NCBI GenBank assembly: GCA_963843255.1
Contig: CAWJJQ010000014.1
Coordinates: forward strand, 62,001-126,000
Source: Bog-159 sp963843255
GTDB lineage: Bacteria > Acidobacteriota > Terriglobia > Bryobacterales > Bryobacteraceae
Direction: 5' to 3'
DNA: 64,000 bases
Shown: in pieces, positions 17,851-27,294 of the stretch
Layout of the letters: each line of letters begins with the position of its first letter
Numbering within the stretch: position 1 is the stretch's first letter
Position numbers and translations under genes: made by a program
Notes under the pieces: model-generated
What the model was told of the DNA's origin: nothing
What the model saw: only the letters and a program-made list of their open reading frames with translations
The model's database searches: none

Positions 17851-20481
17851 ATGCAAAGATATGCCTTCGCAGTCTTATTACTGGGTACGTGTGCCTTCGC
17901 CGAAGTGCCCACGCTGCGGCTGGGCGATGCGGTCCTCCCGCTCGGTTACCGCCTGGACCTGACCGTCATTCCGCAACAGGACGATTTCAAGGGCAGGATC
18001 GAAATCGATCTGGAGATAAACAAGCCCACCGATACGATCTGGCTGAATGCGCGACGCCTGACTATCGATAAGGCGGAACTGAGCGCGGGCGGCCGCACGC
18101 TGCCGGCAAAGGCGCAGACCAGCGGGACGGAGTTTGCGGGCTTTTCGTTTCCTTCCGCCATCCGAGCGGGCCAGGCGCGGCTGCACATCGACTATCACGG
18201 CAGCTTCAACAAGCTAGGCAGCGACGGCCTCTTCAAAGTGAAGAACGGAAGCGATTGGTATGTTTATACGCAGTTCGAATCGGTCGACGCGCGGCAGGCT
18301 TTTCCCTGCTTCGACGAGCCCAGTTTCAAAACGCCGTGGCAGCTTACCGTGCACGTGAACCAGGGCGACGCAGTGGTTTCGAACACACCGATCGAATCGG
18401 AAACGCGGGAAGAAGGGGAGCGCAAGACGGTGGTGTTCGCGAAGACCAAGCCTCTGCCCAGTTACCTGGTGGCGCTGGGGGTGGGACCCTTCGAATTCGT
18501 GGACGCCGGTAAGATCGGAACGACTCACACGCCGTTGCGTATGATCACGCCCAAGGGCAAAGCCGCGGAGGCCAAATACGCGGCGGAAGTCACCGGGCCG
18601 CTGCTGGCGCAACTGGAACAATACTTCGGCGTGCCGTATCCGTACGAGAAGCTGGACATTCTGGCCGTTCCTCTGTTTGGTGGCGCGATGGAGAATGCCG
18701 GGCTGATCACTTACGCGCAGACGTTGATGCTGCGCGATCCCGCCCAGGACAGCATCGACCGCCAGCGGGAATACGCGCTGGTGGTGGCGCACGAGATGGC
18801 GCACCAATGGTTCGGCGACCTGGTGACCACCGCGTGGTGGGACGATATCTGGCTCAACGAGGCGTTTGCATCGTGGATGGATTCGAAGATCATGCGCCAT
18901 TGGAAGCCGGAATGGAACACCGTGGTCGATGAGCAGAACACGCGGCTGGGCGCCATGGGCGGCGACGAACTGTTATCGGCGCGCAGGATCCGGCAGCCAA
19001 TCGAAAGTAATGACGATATCGCCAACGCTTTCGACGGCATCACGTACAGCAAGGGTGAAACGGTCATCGGGATGTTCGAGAGCTGGATGGGCGAAGACGC
19101 CTTTCGGCGCGGCGTGCAGCGCTACATCCGGCAATACGCAGGGCGCAACGCGACCGCGGGGGACTTCCTGGATTCGCTGGCGTCGGCGGGGAATCCGGCG
19201 GTAGGAAAAGCATTCTCCACGTTTCTGGATCAGGCGGGGGTGCCGCTGGTGTCGGTGAAGCTGAGCTGCGATGCGGGCGGCGCGACGCTGCATTTGGCCC
19301 AGAAGCGGGCGCTGCCGCTGGGTTCGGCCGGGGCGGCGCCGCAGACCTGGCAACTGCCAGTGTGCGTGCGCTATGGCGAGGGCACGGTCTCGCATCGCGA
19401 GTGCACGCTGATGACCGAGCCTGCCGCGGATTGGAAGCTCAAAGAGGCCGCCGGATGTCCGGCCTGGGTGGAGGCAAACGCCGAAGGCAAGGGCTACTAT
19501 CACACGCGATACGAGGGCGGCCTGTTAAATAAACTGCTGGCCGATGGGGGCGCGCGGCTTTCGCCGGCTGAGCGGGTGGCAGCCCTGGGAGACGTAGATG
19601 CGCTCACCGGGATGGGCGAGATTAAGAGCGGCGAGGCGCTGGCGGTGGCTTTGAAATTCGCGAACGACCCGGCACGGCAAGTGGTGGGATCGGCCATCGG
19701 CATCATCGCCGGAGTGAACGACCATATGCTGCCGCCCGATCTGCGGCCCAACTACGCGCGGCTGGTGGACCAGGCATTCGGCGCACGGGCCCGCCAGTTG
19801 GGATGGAAATCCAAGCCGGCAGAAGACGCTGATACGCGCCTATTGCGTCCGGCGATGATGCCGCTGGTGGCATTGTGGGGTGCGGACAGATCGCTGGCGG
19901 CTGAAGCGCGCACGCTGGCGGACCGGTGGCTGGGCGATCGAAATGCCGTAGAACCGGAAGTAGTCGCGTCGGTCCTGACGGTGGCGGCGCGCACCGGCGA
20001 CGAAGCCTTCTTCAAACGCCTGGAGGCGGCCCTGGATAAGACCGAGGATCAGCGGCAAAGGGAACTGATCCTGCGCGCCATGGGCTCGTTCGGGGATCCG
20101 CGGATCACACGCGCGGCGATGGCGCTGGTGGTAAAGCCGGGCTTCGATTTGCGGGAAGCTTCCATCCTGCTGCGGGCGCCGGCGAGTGTGCCCGAGGTCC
20201 GTTCCCTGCCCTTTGAGTTTGTGAAAGCCAATTACGACGCGATCGTGGCCAAGATACCCGCCGGATCCACGTTCGGCGCAGGCGACTCCCTGCCGTTCGT
20301 GGCCGGCGATTTCTGCGACGAAAAATCCGCGGAGGAGGTAGCCGCGTTTTTCAACCCCAAGGTGGACCGCTTTGCCGGCACCCGGCGCAACCTGGCGCAG
20401 GTGCTGGAAGGCATCCGGATTTGCACGGCGTACACCGCCGCGCAGCAGGCTAGCGTATCGGAATTTCTGGCGCGTTATTGA
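17851..20481 (+). CDS. M1-family zinc aminopeptidase, exported
   Basis: An 876-residue protein with a signal peptide (MQRYAFAVLLLGTCAFA). The exopeptidase motif GGAMENAG and the zinc motif HEMAHQWFGDL with N-E-A-F-A-S-W-M downstream (third ligand Glu) are all intact. The C-terminal half is the ERAP1-like helical domain. It removes N-terminal residues from peptides, probably in the periplasm. Paired divergently with an amino acid permease, which makes a peptide-scavenging pair plausible. Confidence 0.94.
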   Translation: MQRYAFAVLLLGTCAFAEVPTLRLGDAVLPLGYRLDLTVIPQQDDFKGRIEIDLEINKPTDTIWLNARRLTIDKAELSAGGRTLPAKAQTSGTEFAGFSFPSAIRAGQARLHIDYHGSFNKLGSDGLFKVKNGSDWYVYTQFESVDARQAFPCFDEPSFKTPWQLTVHVNQGDAVVSNTPIESETREEGERKTVVFAKTKPLPSYLVALGVGPFEFVDAGKIGTTHTPLRMITPKGKAAEAKYAAEVTGPLLAQLEQYFGVPYPYEKLDILAVPLFGGAMENAGLITYAQTLMLRDPAQDSIDRQREYALVVAHEMAHQWFGDLVTTAWWDDIWLNEAFASWMDSKIMRHWKPEWNTVVDEQNTRLGAMGGDELLSARRIRQPIESNDDIANAFDGITYSKGETVIGMFESWMGEDAFRRGVQRYIRQYAGRNATAGDFLDSLASAGNPAVGKAFSTFLDQAGVPLVSVKLSCDAGGATLHLAQKRALPLGSAGAAPQTWQLPVCVRYGEGTVSHRECTLMTEPAADWKLKEAAGCPAWVEANAEGKGYYHTRYEGGLLNKLLADGGARLSPAERVAALGDVDALTGMGEIKSGEALAVALKFANDPARQVVGSAIGIIAGVNDHMLPPDLRPNYARLVDQAFGARARQLGWKSKPAEDADTRLLRPAMMPLVALWGADRSLAAEARTLADRWLGDRNAVEPEVVASVLTVAARTGDEAFFKRLEAALDKTEDQRQRELILRAMGSFGDPRITRAAMALVVKPGFDLREASILLRAPASVPEVRSLPFEFVKANYDAIVAKIPAGSTFGAGDSLPFVAGDFCDEKSAEEVAAFFNPKVDRFAGTRRNLAQVLEGIRICTAYTAAQQASVSEFLARY

Positions 20482-20979
20482 TTCTTGGACTTTATTTTGA
20501 CAGGGGCGCCTGTCCATTTCGCGGATTCCCGAACGACTAACTTTTGCGACCGCGCAAAACGGGGCGACGGCCGCGCCGCCGGCGAGATCGAAGCGTTCCG
20601 GAAGCGCATGGGCTGGACTTTCAAATGGCTGTCCGCGTACGAGAGCGATTTCAACTAGGACTGTCATGTGCCGGCGCGGCCGGAAGAGATTACCGCGGGC
20701 AAAGTCTGTTACGCCTGGATGAAGCGGGCGCGATCTTCCACACTTATTCCACTTACGGACGCGCCGCGAAATGGTGGACACTACCTATACAACCTGGGCG
20801 ACCGGGTGCGGCACCATGACCGGTACGGCGCCGCGGGCTTTGTCGCCCCGACCGGGCGTGAGAAGCCGTAAAGGCATCTACGGCCCATGAGCGGGGCCGG
20901 CTCCGAACAAGTCCGTGAGTTGTTTTCGCATGGCTATCAAATAGTAAAGGACCTGTAATAATCAATTAAGAGGCGATCC
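20482..20979. other. Intergenic stretch with a decayed gene
   Basis: Between the M1 aminopeptidase and the first GerW-like gene lie about 500 bases with no intact gene. The centre is a DUF899 remnant, listed separately. The last 100 bases (20880-20979) show no motif apart from an AT-rich patch (TAATAAT near 20957) that may belong to the promoter of the next gene. Confidence 0.6.
20540..20871 (+). pseudogene. Remnant of a DUF899 (thioredoxin-like) gene
   Basis: Broken reading gives the DUF899 hallmarks: EAFRKRMGWTFKWLSAYESDFN, a TAG at 20656-20658 where the family has Tyr of N-Y-D, then CHV...PEEITAGKVCY; in another frame GAIFHTYSTYGR; and finally GDRVRHHDRYG. At least two frameshifts and one nonsense codon, plus a missing N-terminal half, show true decay. 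DUF899 proteins are thioredoxin-like and of unclear function. Confidence 0.72.
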
Positions 20980-21381
20980 ATGAAACAGAAGTTACTCCTG
21001 AGCGTCTGCTGCGGGCTGCTGCTGGCAAGCGTCGCCACGGGCCAGGCGCAGCCGGAAAAGAAACCGGCAACCGCCCCTCCGCCGGCTGCCACGCTGGTGG
21101 ATGCGCTGGTGCAACGCCTAAGCAACGAATTGCACGCCAAGACGATTGCCGGCGTCCCCATCAGGGTCGGCTCGGTTACCGTGATCCCTATCCTGATGGT
21201 CGATATTAACTTCGGCGGAGGCAGCATCGCGGTTCCGGCGGACTCGGCCGGAAAGGCGCCCGCGAGCCCTCTTCCCAGCCGCGACGGCTTCCTGATGACC
21301 GGCGAAGCACGGCCCGCCGGCTTCGTGGTGATCACAAAGAAAGGTGTCGAGTTTCTGAGCGTGGCCTTGCCCAGGAAATAG
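20980..21381 (+). CDS. Exported GerW/YtfJ-like protein
   Basis: A 133-residue protein with a signal peptide (to about A22-Q24). The remainder matches the GerW/YtfJ pattern: PIRVGSVTVIPILMVDINFGGG, then GFLMTGEARPAGFVVI and a short V-E-F-L-S-V end. In spore formers this family is cytoplasmic and spore-related; here a signal peptide puts it in the envelope, which suggests another role. ATG start with GAGG 9 bp upstream. Directly abuts a second, longer relative. Confidence 0.7.
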   Translation: MKQKLLLSVCCGLLLASVATGQAQPEKKPATAPPPAATLVDALVQRLSNELHAKTIAGVPIRVGSVTVIPILMVDINFGGGSIAVPADSAGKAPASPLPSRDGFLMTGEARPAGFVVITKKGVEFLSVALPRK

Positions 21382-21951
21382 GTGGCTTTCTATGACTACG
21401 ATCAACGACTCATCGCAATTTCACTGCTGTCGGCCATAACCGCGGTCGTCGGAAGCGCGCAAGCTCCCTTGGCCAAGCCGCTCGCGGATTTCGACAAGCT
21501 GGTGGCGGAACTGAAGACCGGCAGCCTGGTGGCGGAGCCGATTCGCGCCGGCGAGACCACGGTGATCCCGTTCGCCGCGGTGCAGTTCGGAATCGGTGGA
21601 GGGTCCGCCTCGATTGCTTCCGGAGGCGGCATGGGCATCCAGACCGTTCCCCTGGGCGCCCTCATCATCGAAGGCGACACGGTGCGGATGGAACGATTCG
21701 GCAGCCCGGAAGCGCAGCCCAGCCTCGCGCGGGAACTCATCCAGGCGATTCGCGACCGGAAGTTGATTATCGGGAACGGGCTGAACTTCGGCAGCGTTTC
21801 CGGCAATGTGCAGGCGCTCGAGCCCTTGATCAAGGATACATTGGAGCAGAGCACGATTATCGGTAACGGCTTCAACGTCGGGGGCATCAAGATCCCGATG
21901 CCGCCGGCGGCTTCGACAAAGACCGCGGTTCCGCCGGCCGGCAGCAAGTAA
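21382..21951 (+). CDS. Second exported GerW/YtfJ-like protein
   Basis: A 189-residue protein whose residues 40-100 repeat the GerW pattern (PIRAGETTVIPFAAVQFGIGGG, then GMGIQTVPLGALII). The C-terminal 90 residues carry two internal repeats with IIGNGLNFGSVSG and IIGNGFNVGGIKI. A signal-like hydrophobic stretch (LIAISLLSAITAVVGSAQ) follows an odd N-terminus; the GTG at 21382 touches the stop of the previous gene, and a small indel near the start is possible since an ATG at 21391 lies in another frame. Likely co-transcribed with the preceding gene. Confidence 0.6.
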   Translation: MAFYDYDQRLIAISLLSAITAVVGSAQAPLAKPLADFDKLVAELKTGSLVAEPIRAGETTVIPFAAVQFGIGGGSASIASGGGMGIQTVPLGALIIEGDTVRMERFGSPEAQPSLARELIQAIRDRKLIIGNGLNFGSVSGNVQALEPLIKDTLEQSTIIGNGFNVGGIKIPMPPAASTKTAVPPAGSK

Positions 21952-21962
21952 GCGGCGGCGAC

Positions 21963-23468
21963 TTACACTTCAAGCGAGCGCAGGTAATCTCGCACCTCGG
22001 CTTGCCCAAAGTATGCCGCTGCGCTTTCGGCGGTTGCGTGGTAGAGATCGTCTTTGATCGACCGATCGGCGCCGCGTTCCAGCAGGAGTTTCACCACCGG
22101 CATGTGTCCATTTTGCGCGGCAATGTGGAGGGCGGTAATGCCTTGCCCGTGCGTCAAGCCGCCGAAGGTGCCCTTGTGGTTGACGTCGGCGCCGTGGTTC
22201 AACAGGAATGCAGCGGCCTCCGTGCGGTTGCATGCCGCGGCCCAAATCAGGGGAGTGCCTCGATACGGGTCGGCATTGAGGCGCGCGCCCGCGCGCACCA
22301 GGCGATCGAGCACGTTTACCCGGTTACTCTTGCAGGCCCACACGAGTGCTTCGTCGAGCACCTCCTGCGGATCTGTGGACGGCTGCCAATCCGGGAACCC
22401 GCTGTGGGGGCGATAGAAGCCGCGGGCGGCGCCGGCCTCAGGGGTCAGGGTGCGTTCACCGCTGAAGAAAGCCTCCACCAATTCGGGGATACCCAGCCCG
22501 GCCGCGGCGCGCAGATTGCCGGGGGCCACGGCATGGCGTCCCAGCAGGTCGGCGGCCTCGCGATGCCCCCAGAACAGCGCATGGATGAGAGGAGTGCCGC
22601 CGGCGCCGTGAGCTTCCGCGTCCAGGGCCGCGCCTTTCGACAGCAGCAGGCCCGCGATCTCCGGCCGGTTGGCGTACGCCGCCTGATGCAGCGGCGTCGA
22701 GCCGCGATCGTTCGCATCGTTGACGCCGGATCCTGCCGCCAGCAGCGCCTCGATCGCAGAAAGACCGCCCTTCCAGCCCGGCCTGCCCGCGAAGCTGACG
22801 GCGAGATTCAGCAGCGTATTGCCGTTGGTCCCGCGCTCGTTGACCAGGCCAGGATTCGCGCGCAAAAGGGCTGCGAAGCCGGCGATGTTGCCGGACTGCA
22901 GGGCACCGAAGGCGGCCATGAACGGTTCCGTAATGGCCGTGTCCGTACTGGATGCCAGGAGTGTAACCCGGCTGACCAGGTCTTCCCAGGTTTCGAACCC
23001 GTGCTCGCGCGCATAGACCAGCCGGGCGTCTTCCTCGGTGAACGGAGCTTGTAGAATTTCGTCGTCAGTTCGATCCGCAAAGCGCGGATGCCATTCGCGG
23101 ATCTGTTCCAGGGCCGCCGGGCCGGCCGATTTGCGCGTTTGCAACAAGCCGCGCACCCGGTCCGTGATCCAGGCCACGTCCGCCACGAATAAACGCGTGT
23201 GGCGGGAACGCGATGACGGATCGGCATACGCCTTCAATTTGGGCCAACTGGCGAACCCCTGTTCCCGAGCCAAGACGAACTGCGCGTCGTGCAACGCCAC
23301 CATTTGACGGACGGTAGCTTCGTCCGATCCCGCCCAGCGGCTGTGGTAGCGCCGCAGGCGCGAGACGGCATCTTCGTTTCCGGCCCGGATCGCGCGCAAG
23401 AGCTCGCGGGCCTGCTTCTTCTGTTGATCCAGATTCAAGACTGCCTCCTTCGTATGCCTGGTCCGCAT
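21963..23468 (-). CDS. Ankyrin-repeat protein
   Basis: A 501-residue cytoplasmic protein. Residues 1-160 are helical with two imperfect copies of 'V-x-x-H-D-A-Q-F-V-L-A-R-E-x-G-F-x-S-W' and 'D-A-R-L-V-Y-A-R-E-H-G-F-E-T-W', a module often found before ankyrin domains in Acidobacteria. Residues 180-495 hold ankyrin repeats, with clear NDRGSTPLHQAA, GGTPLIHALFWG, GTPLIWAAACNRTEAAAFLLNHGADVNHKG and GITALHIAAQNGHMPVVKLLLERGAD. A scaffold or binding protein; no enzymatic domain. Start at ATG 23468. Confidence 0.87.
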   Translation of the reverse strand: MRTRHTKEAVLNLDQQKKQARELLRAIRAGNEDAVSRLRRYHSRWAGSDEATVRQMVALHDAQFVLAREQGFASWPKLKAYADPSSRSRHTRLFVADVAWITDRVRGLLQTRKSAGPAALEQIREWHPRFADRTDDEILQAPFTEEDARLVYAREHGFETWEDLVSRVTLLASSTDTAITEPFMAAFGALQSGNIAGFAALLRANPGLVNERGTNGNTLLNLAVSFAGRPGWKGGLSAIEALLAAGSGVNDANDRGSTPLHQAAYANRPEIAGLLLSKGAALDAEAHGAGGTPLIHALFWGHREAADLLGRHAVAPGNLRAAAGLGIPELVEAFFSGERTLTPEAGAARGFYRPHSGFPDWQPSTDPQEVLDEALVWACKSNRVNVLDRLVRAGARLNADPYRGTPLIWAAACNRTEAAAFLLNHGADVNHKGTFGGLTHGQGITALHIAAQNGHMPVVKLLLERGADRSIKDDLYHATAESAAAYFGQAEVRDYLRSLEV

Positions 23469-23585
23469 GACAGGCGAAAGAGGGTCAATTGAGTGTGACG
23501 TCTCAAAAAAGCAGGTGGGCGCGGCCCTTTCCGCGGACTGGACACGTCCTGCACGCGTCTAGGTAAGTCTACCAGAGTCGAGGCT

Positions 23586-24404
23586 TCAGCCACGGGCCAG
23601 AACGGCGGACAACACGCCCAGCAGGCTCTCGCGGAGGTTGCGGGCCAGATTCCCGGTCATGGCCGCGAAATCCGGACCCATCACGACACCAAGATTCGGT
23701 CCGGCCGGCGGAGGTCCGGCCATGGCCTCCTTGAACCAGTCGAGCGCGATTCGCGTATCGTCGCGCCAGAGGAGCGCCTTAAAGCCGGCTTGTTCCAGCG
23801 CCGTGCGGGTATCGCGTTCGCTGAGCAGGAAACTGGTCGAGGCGTCGCGCGCCCAAGGGACGGGATATACGACGTCGGGACCGCGCAGCACCAGGTCGTA
23901 AGTGACGAACCGGCCGCCCGGCGCCAAGACCCGGCGCACCTGGGCATAGAGCGCGGCGCGATCCTCGATGTTCATCGCTACATGCTGCAGGAACACGGCA
24001 TCGAAGGCGGCGTCCAAAAAAGGCAGATGCAGCGCGTCGCCGGTCTGGAATGCGGCGCGATCGGACAGCCCGCAGCGCTCCGCAAGGTAGGCAGCCGCGT
24101 CGATGAAGGCGGGACTCAGGTCCACGCCGTTCACCTGACTGCCGAAAGTGGCGGCGAGGTAGCGCGCGGGGCCGCCGATGCCGCAGCCCAGATCCAGGAC
24201 CCGGGTGGATGGCTCTATCCCGGCGGCGCCGGCGAGGTCGGCAGTAGCGAGGATGCCTCGGACATGGAACTGGTCGAGGGGAGCTAACTGCGCGACGGTC
24301 AGTGTCTGATCTTCGGGCGCGACCGCCGCCAGCGCAGACTTGATTCGCGCCGTGAGGCCTGTGGCGCTATAGTGCGCGCGCACTTTGGTATTCGTATCGG
24401 TCAT
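23586..24404 (-). CDS. SAM-dependent methyltransferase (UbiE/type 11 fold)
   Basis: About 272 residues. Motif I VLDLGCGIGGPARYLA, the acidic end of strand 2 in VNGVDLSP, motif II TGDALHLPFLDAAFDAVFLQHVAMNI and motif III RVLAPGGRFVTYD are all typical of gamma-tocopherol/UbiE-like methylases. Substrate unknown. The ATG at 24404 is chosen because GGAGG lies 7 bp ahead of it; the upstream in-frame ATG at 24425 lacks this. Confidence 0.85.
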   Translation of the reverse strand: MTDTNTKVRAHYSATGLTARIKSALAAVAPEDQTLTVAQLAPLDQFHVRGILATADLAGAAGIEPSTRVLDLGCGIGGPARYLAATFGSQVNGVDLSPAFIDAAAYLAERCGLSDRAAFQTGDALHLPFLDAAFDAVFLQHVAMNIEDRAALYAQVRRVLAPGGRFVTYDLVLRGPDVVYPVPWARDASTSFLLSERDTRTALEQAGFKALLWRDDTRIALDWFKEAMAGPPPAGPNLGVVMGPDFAAMTGNLARNLRESLLGVLSAVLARG

Positions 24405-24462
24405 AGCGTAACCTCCGTTCAGCACTTGGCCGCCGCCGCGCGGCGCACGCTATTATGATGAA

Positions 24463-25695
24463 ATGAGCAGCGTTCCCGATACATTACCCGCAGTTGCCGC
24501 CGACACCGTCATCGACCTTGAACGCCAGTACCTATTGCAGAACTACAGCCGCTATCCGTTGGTGGTGCATCGTGGGAAGGGCTGCCACGTTTACGATGTG
24601 AGTGGCGCGCGGTACCTGGATTTCATCGCGGGCATCGGAGTGAACGCGCTGGGGCACGCGCACCCGCGCATCGTGAAAGTGATCCGGGACCAGGCGGCGC
24701 TGCTGATCCACTCGTCGAATCTTTATTACCACGAATACCAGGGACCGCTGGCCAAGCGGTTGGCAGAGGCGAGCGGCCTGGCGCGCACCTTCTTCACCAA
24801 CAGCGGCACGGAGGCCATGGAAGGGGCGCTGAAGATGATCCACTCCCACGGCAATAAGAGCGGGGGCGGCAAGCACGAGATCATCTCGCTCGACAATTCG
24901 TTTCACGGTCGCACACTGGGCGCCCTGTCGATCACTGGCCAGCCTAAATACCGGGCGGATTTCGAGCCGCTGATTCCGGGCGTGCGCTTTGTGCCGGCCA
25001 ACGATCTGGCGGCTTTGGAAGCGGCCTTCAGCGAATCTACGGCGGGCATGGTGCTGGAGTTGATCCAGGGGGAAGGCGGCATCTATCCCATCTCGGCGGC
25101 CTTCGCGCACAAGGCGCGGGAACTGGCGGACCGCTACAACGCGCTGCTGGTGTTCGATGAAATCCAATGCGGCGTGGGACGGCCTGGCACGTACTTCGCC
25201 TATCAGCGCACTAAGCCCGAGGTGCTGCCGGACATCATGGTGACGGCCAAACCGCTGGCGTGCGGGCTACCGCTGGGGGCCATCGTGGCCAACGAAAGGG
25301 CGGCGGCCACCATCGGCCCAGGCATGCACGGCTCGACATTCGGCGGCAGCGCGCTGGCCTGCCGGGTGGCGCTCGAGTTTTTCGATATCCTCGACGATCT
25401 GCTGCCGTCCATCCAGCGCGTCGGCGGCTATCTGAGCCTGATGCTGAAAGAACTGGCGCACAAGCACGGCTTCATCAAGGAAGTGCGCGGGTTTGGCCTG
25501 ATGATCGGGGTGGAGATGGATATCCCGGGCAAGCAAATGGTGACGGATGCCATGGCGGAAGGGCTGCTGATCAACTGCACGCACGAGACGATCCTGCGCT
25601 TCCTGCCGCCGTATATCACGACCGAGCGCGATGTGGATACGGCGGTGAAGGTGCTGGGAAAGGTTTTCGCCAAGCAGAAAGGGGCGCCGGCATGA
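24463..25695 (+). CDS. argD: Class III aminotransferase, acetylornithine / 4-aminobutyrate type
   Basis: A 410-residue fold-type I PLP enzyme. Features: SGTEAMEGALK (phosphate site), FHGRTLGALS, VFDEIQCGVGRPG with cofactor Asp232, and the Schiff-base Lys263 in TAKPLACGLPLGA. The enzyme swaps amino groups between a terminal amine of ornithine-like or GABA-like substrates and 2-oxoglutarate. Sequence type fits the ArgD/GabT boundary; the symbol is tentative as no other arg gene is nearby. Next gene starts inside its stop codon (ATGA). Confidence 0.85.
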   Translation: MSSVPDTLPAVAADTVIDLERQYLLQNYSRYPLVVHRGKGCHVYDVSGARYLDFIAGIGVNALGHAHPRIVKVIRDQAALLIHSSNLYYHEYQGPLAKRLAEASGLARTFFTNSGTEAMEGALKMIHSHGNKSGGGKHEIISLDNSFHGRTLGALSITGQPKYRADFEPLIPGVRFVPANDLAALEAAFSESTAGMVLELIQGEGGIYPISAAFAHKARELADRYNALLVFDEIQCGVGRPGTYFAYQRTKPEVLPDIMVTAKPLACGLPLGAIVANERAAATIGPGMHGSTFGGSALACRVALEFFDILDDLLPSIQRVGGYLSLMLKELAHKHGFIKEVRGFGLMIGVEMDIPGKQMVTDAMAEGLLINCTHETILRFLPPYITTERDVDTAVKVLGKVFAKQKGAPA

Positions 25696-26474
25696 AGACT
25701 GGCATGAAGTTGGCCGCGTGTTTATGGGCGCTGCTAGCGGCGCCGCTAGGGAGCCACGCGCAATCCGGATGGGTGAGTCTGTTCGACGGCAAGACCATGG
25801 CCGGCTGGGACGATCCACGGCAAAAGACACCGCCGGGAGACGCTTGGACGATCGACGACGGCTGCCTGAAGGCAAACCGGTCGCCGCGGATTACCGAGGA
25901 CCTGTTCAGCAAGGATGTGTTCCGCGATTTCGAATTGGCATTCGAGTGGAAGGTGGCTCCGGGGGCCAACAGCGGCGTGAAATATCGCATTCAGGATCGC
26001 GTGTTCCTGGCCCATCGCACGATGCCGCGCTTCGAAGACCTGGTGAATTATTCGATCGGGAACCGGCCGGCGGCGCGGCCGGACCGCGGGCAGGAATACG
26101 TGGTGGGCTTCGAGTACCAGATCCTGGACAACGCACGCAACCCGGATGGACGCGCCGGCGCGACGCACCAGGCAGGCGCCTTGTACGATATTGTCGGCCC
26201 GACGAAGGATGCGACCAAACCGGTCGGGGAATTCAATGAATCGCGCCTGGTGGTAAAGGGCAATCACGTGGAGCACTGGTTGAACGGCGTGAAGGTGGTG
26301 GAGGCGGACCTCGATTCGCCCGCGGCCGCCGAACACATCGCGCACCGCTGGGGACAGGGGACGCCGGTAACGGAGGACATGACCAAGCAGCCGAGCAAGG
26401 ACTGTCCCATCTCGCTGCAGAATCACGGCGGCGACACCTGGTTCCGCAACATCCGCATACGCAGGCTGGAATAG
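25692..26474 (+). CDS. DUF1080 (3-keto-disaccharide hydrolase-like) secreted protein
   Basis: A 260-residue protein with a signal peptide ending at about SHA-Q. It opens with WVSLFDGKTMAGWDD and includes DAWTIDDGCLKA, FRDFELAFEWKVAPGANSGVKYR, EYQILDN and ISLQNHGGDTWFRNIRI, the whole concanavalin-like DUF1080 fold. DUF1080 proteins are linked to sugar-derivative hydrolysis. ATGA overlap with the aminotransferase gene suggests co-translation, though the two functions have no obvious link. Confidence 0.9.
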   Translation: MKTGMKLAACLWALLAAPLGSHAQSGWVSLFDGKTMAGWDDPRQKTPPGDAWTIDDGCLKANRSPRITEDLFSKDVFRDFELAFEWKVAPGANSGVKYRIQDRVFLAHRTMPRFEDLVNYSIGNRPAARPDRGQEYVVGFEYQILDNARNPDGRAGATHQAGALYDIVGPTKDATKPVGEFNESRLVVKGNHVEHWLNGVKVVEADLDSPAAAEHIAHRWGQGTPVTEDMTKQPSKDCPISLQNHGGDTWFRNIRIRRLE

Positions 26475-26487
26475 CAGCGGGAGGCTT

Positions 26488-27294
26488 ATGCGGCGGGCGT
26501 GCGCGATTACTGGGTGCGTGGGGCTGTTGCTGCTGGCTTATCCGGCGCGGGGACAATGGACACGCATTATGTACAGCGGCAAGGGCGAGACGCAGGATAC
26601 GCCGTCGCCCCACTCGCTCCGTTACTTCACCGGCGATCCCTTCGAGCGCGACGATGCGGACGATTTATGCGTGAAGTGCTCCAGCCCGGCGGAAAAAGCA
26701 CGGGAGGCGCGGGAGTCGGCGAAGTACACGATCACGAGTGAAGTGCGGCGCGCCGGAACATTGGACAGTTTTACGATCTGGACTGTCTTATACCGCATTC
26801 GGGAAAAGGACACGCCCGAACTGTTCCAGGGCCAGCCTCAGGGGCACATCGGGTGGAAATCAATCCTGGTGCAGACTGCGCCGGACCAGTACATGGAGAT
26901 TTATCACCTGCAAGTGTTCGCACCGGCACTGGATCTGACGGAGGCGAAGATTGTGCGGTCGGGCGACGAATCGGTTCTCGAGACCGAGGATCCCGATGGA
27001 GGCAACGGCGGAGGGTGTTGGGAAGCCTACTGGTGGTTCGACGCGGCGGGTTCGCATGCCATCGATTTTTCAGTGTTAAGGCCGACGATCGCCAGTCACC
27101 TGCCAGCAGGAGCGGTTTTCCAAATCACGTGCTCGACACTGCATCTGGAGGAGCAGGAGATCCGAAGCTGGGTGCAGGAAGCCAAAGCGGAGTGCCACGC
27201 CTGCGGCTATCTGGGGACAGTTACGGCGCGCTTCCGCTTGCACGGGGCGCGGGTGGAGGCGGCGGACGTTCGCTTTCAGGCGGGTCATCCGTAG
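26488..27294 (+). CDS. Secreted hypothetical protein, Cys-containing
   Basis: A 268-residue exported protein (signal peptide MRRACAITGCVGLLLLAYPARG-Q). A D-D-L-C-V-K-C pair and several later Cys (GGGCW, ITC, ECHACGY) could form disulfides. No domain recognised. It starts 13 bp behind the DUF1080 gene and its stop overlaps the GTG start of the following hydrolase, so it lies in the same operon. Confidence 0.65.
   Translation: MRRACAITGCVGLLLLAYPARGQWTRIMYSGKGETQDTPSPHSLRYFTGDPFERDDADDLCVKCSSPAEKAREARESAKYTITSEVRRAGTLDSFTIWTVLYRIREKDTPELFQGQPQGHIGWKSILVQTAPDQYMEIYHLQVFAPALDLTEAKIVRSGDESVLETEDPDGGNGGGCWEAYWWFDAAGSHAIDFSVLRPTIASHLPAGAVFQITCSTLHLEEQEIRSWVQEAKAECHACGYLGTVTARFRLHGARVEAADVRFQAGHP

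Noticed and set aside
19840..20781. 313-residue minus-strand ORF at the end of the M1 aminopeptidase gene
   Set aside because: Mostly antisense to the aminopeptidase and the DUF899 remnant; no domain.
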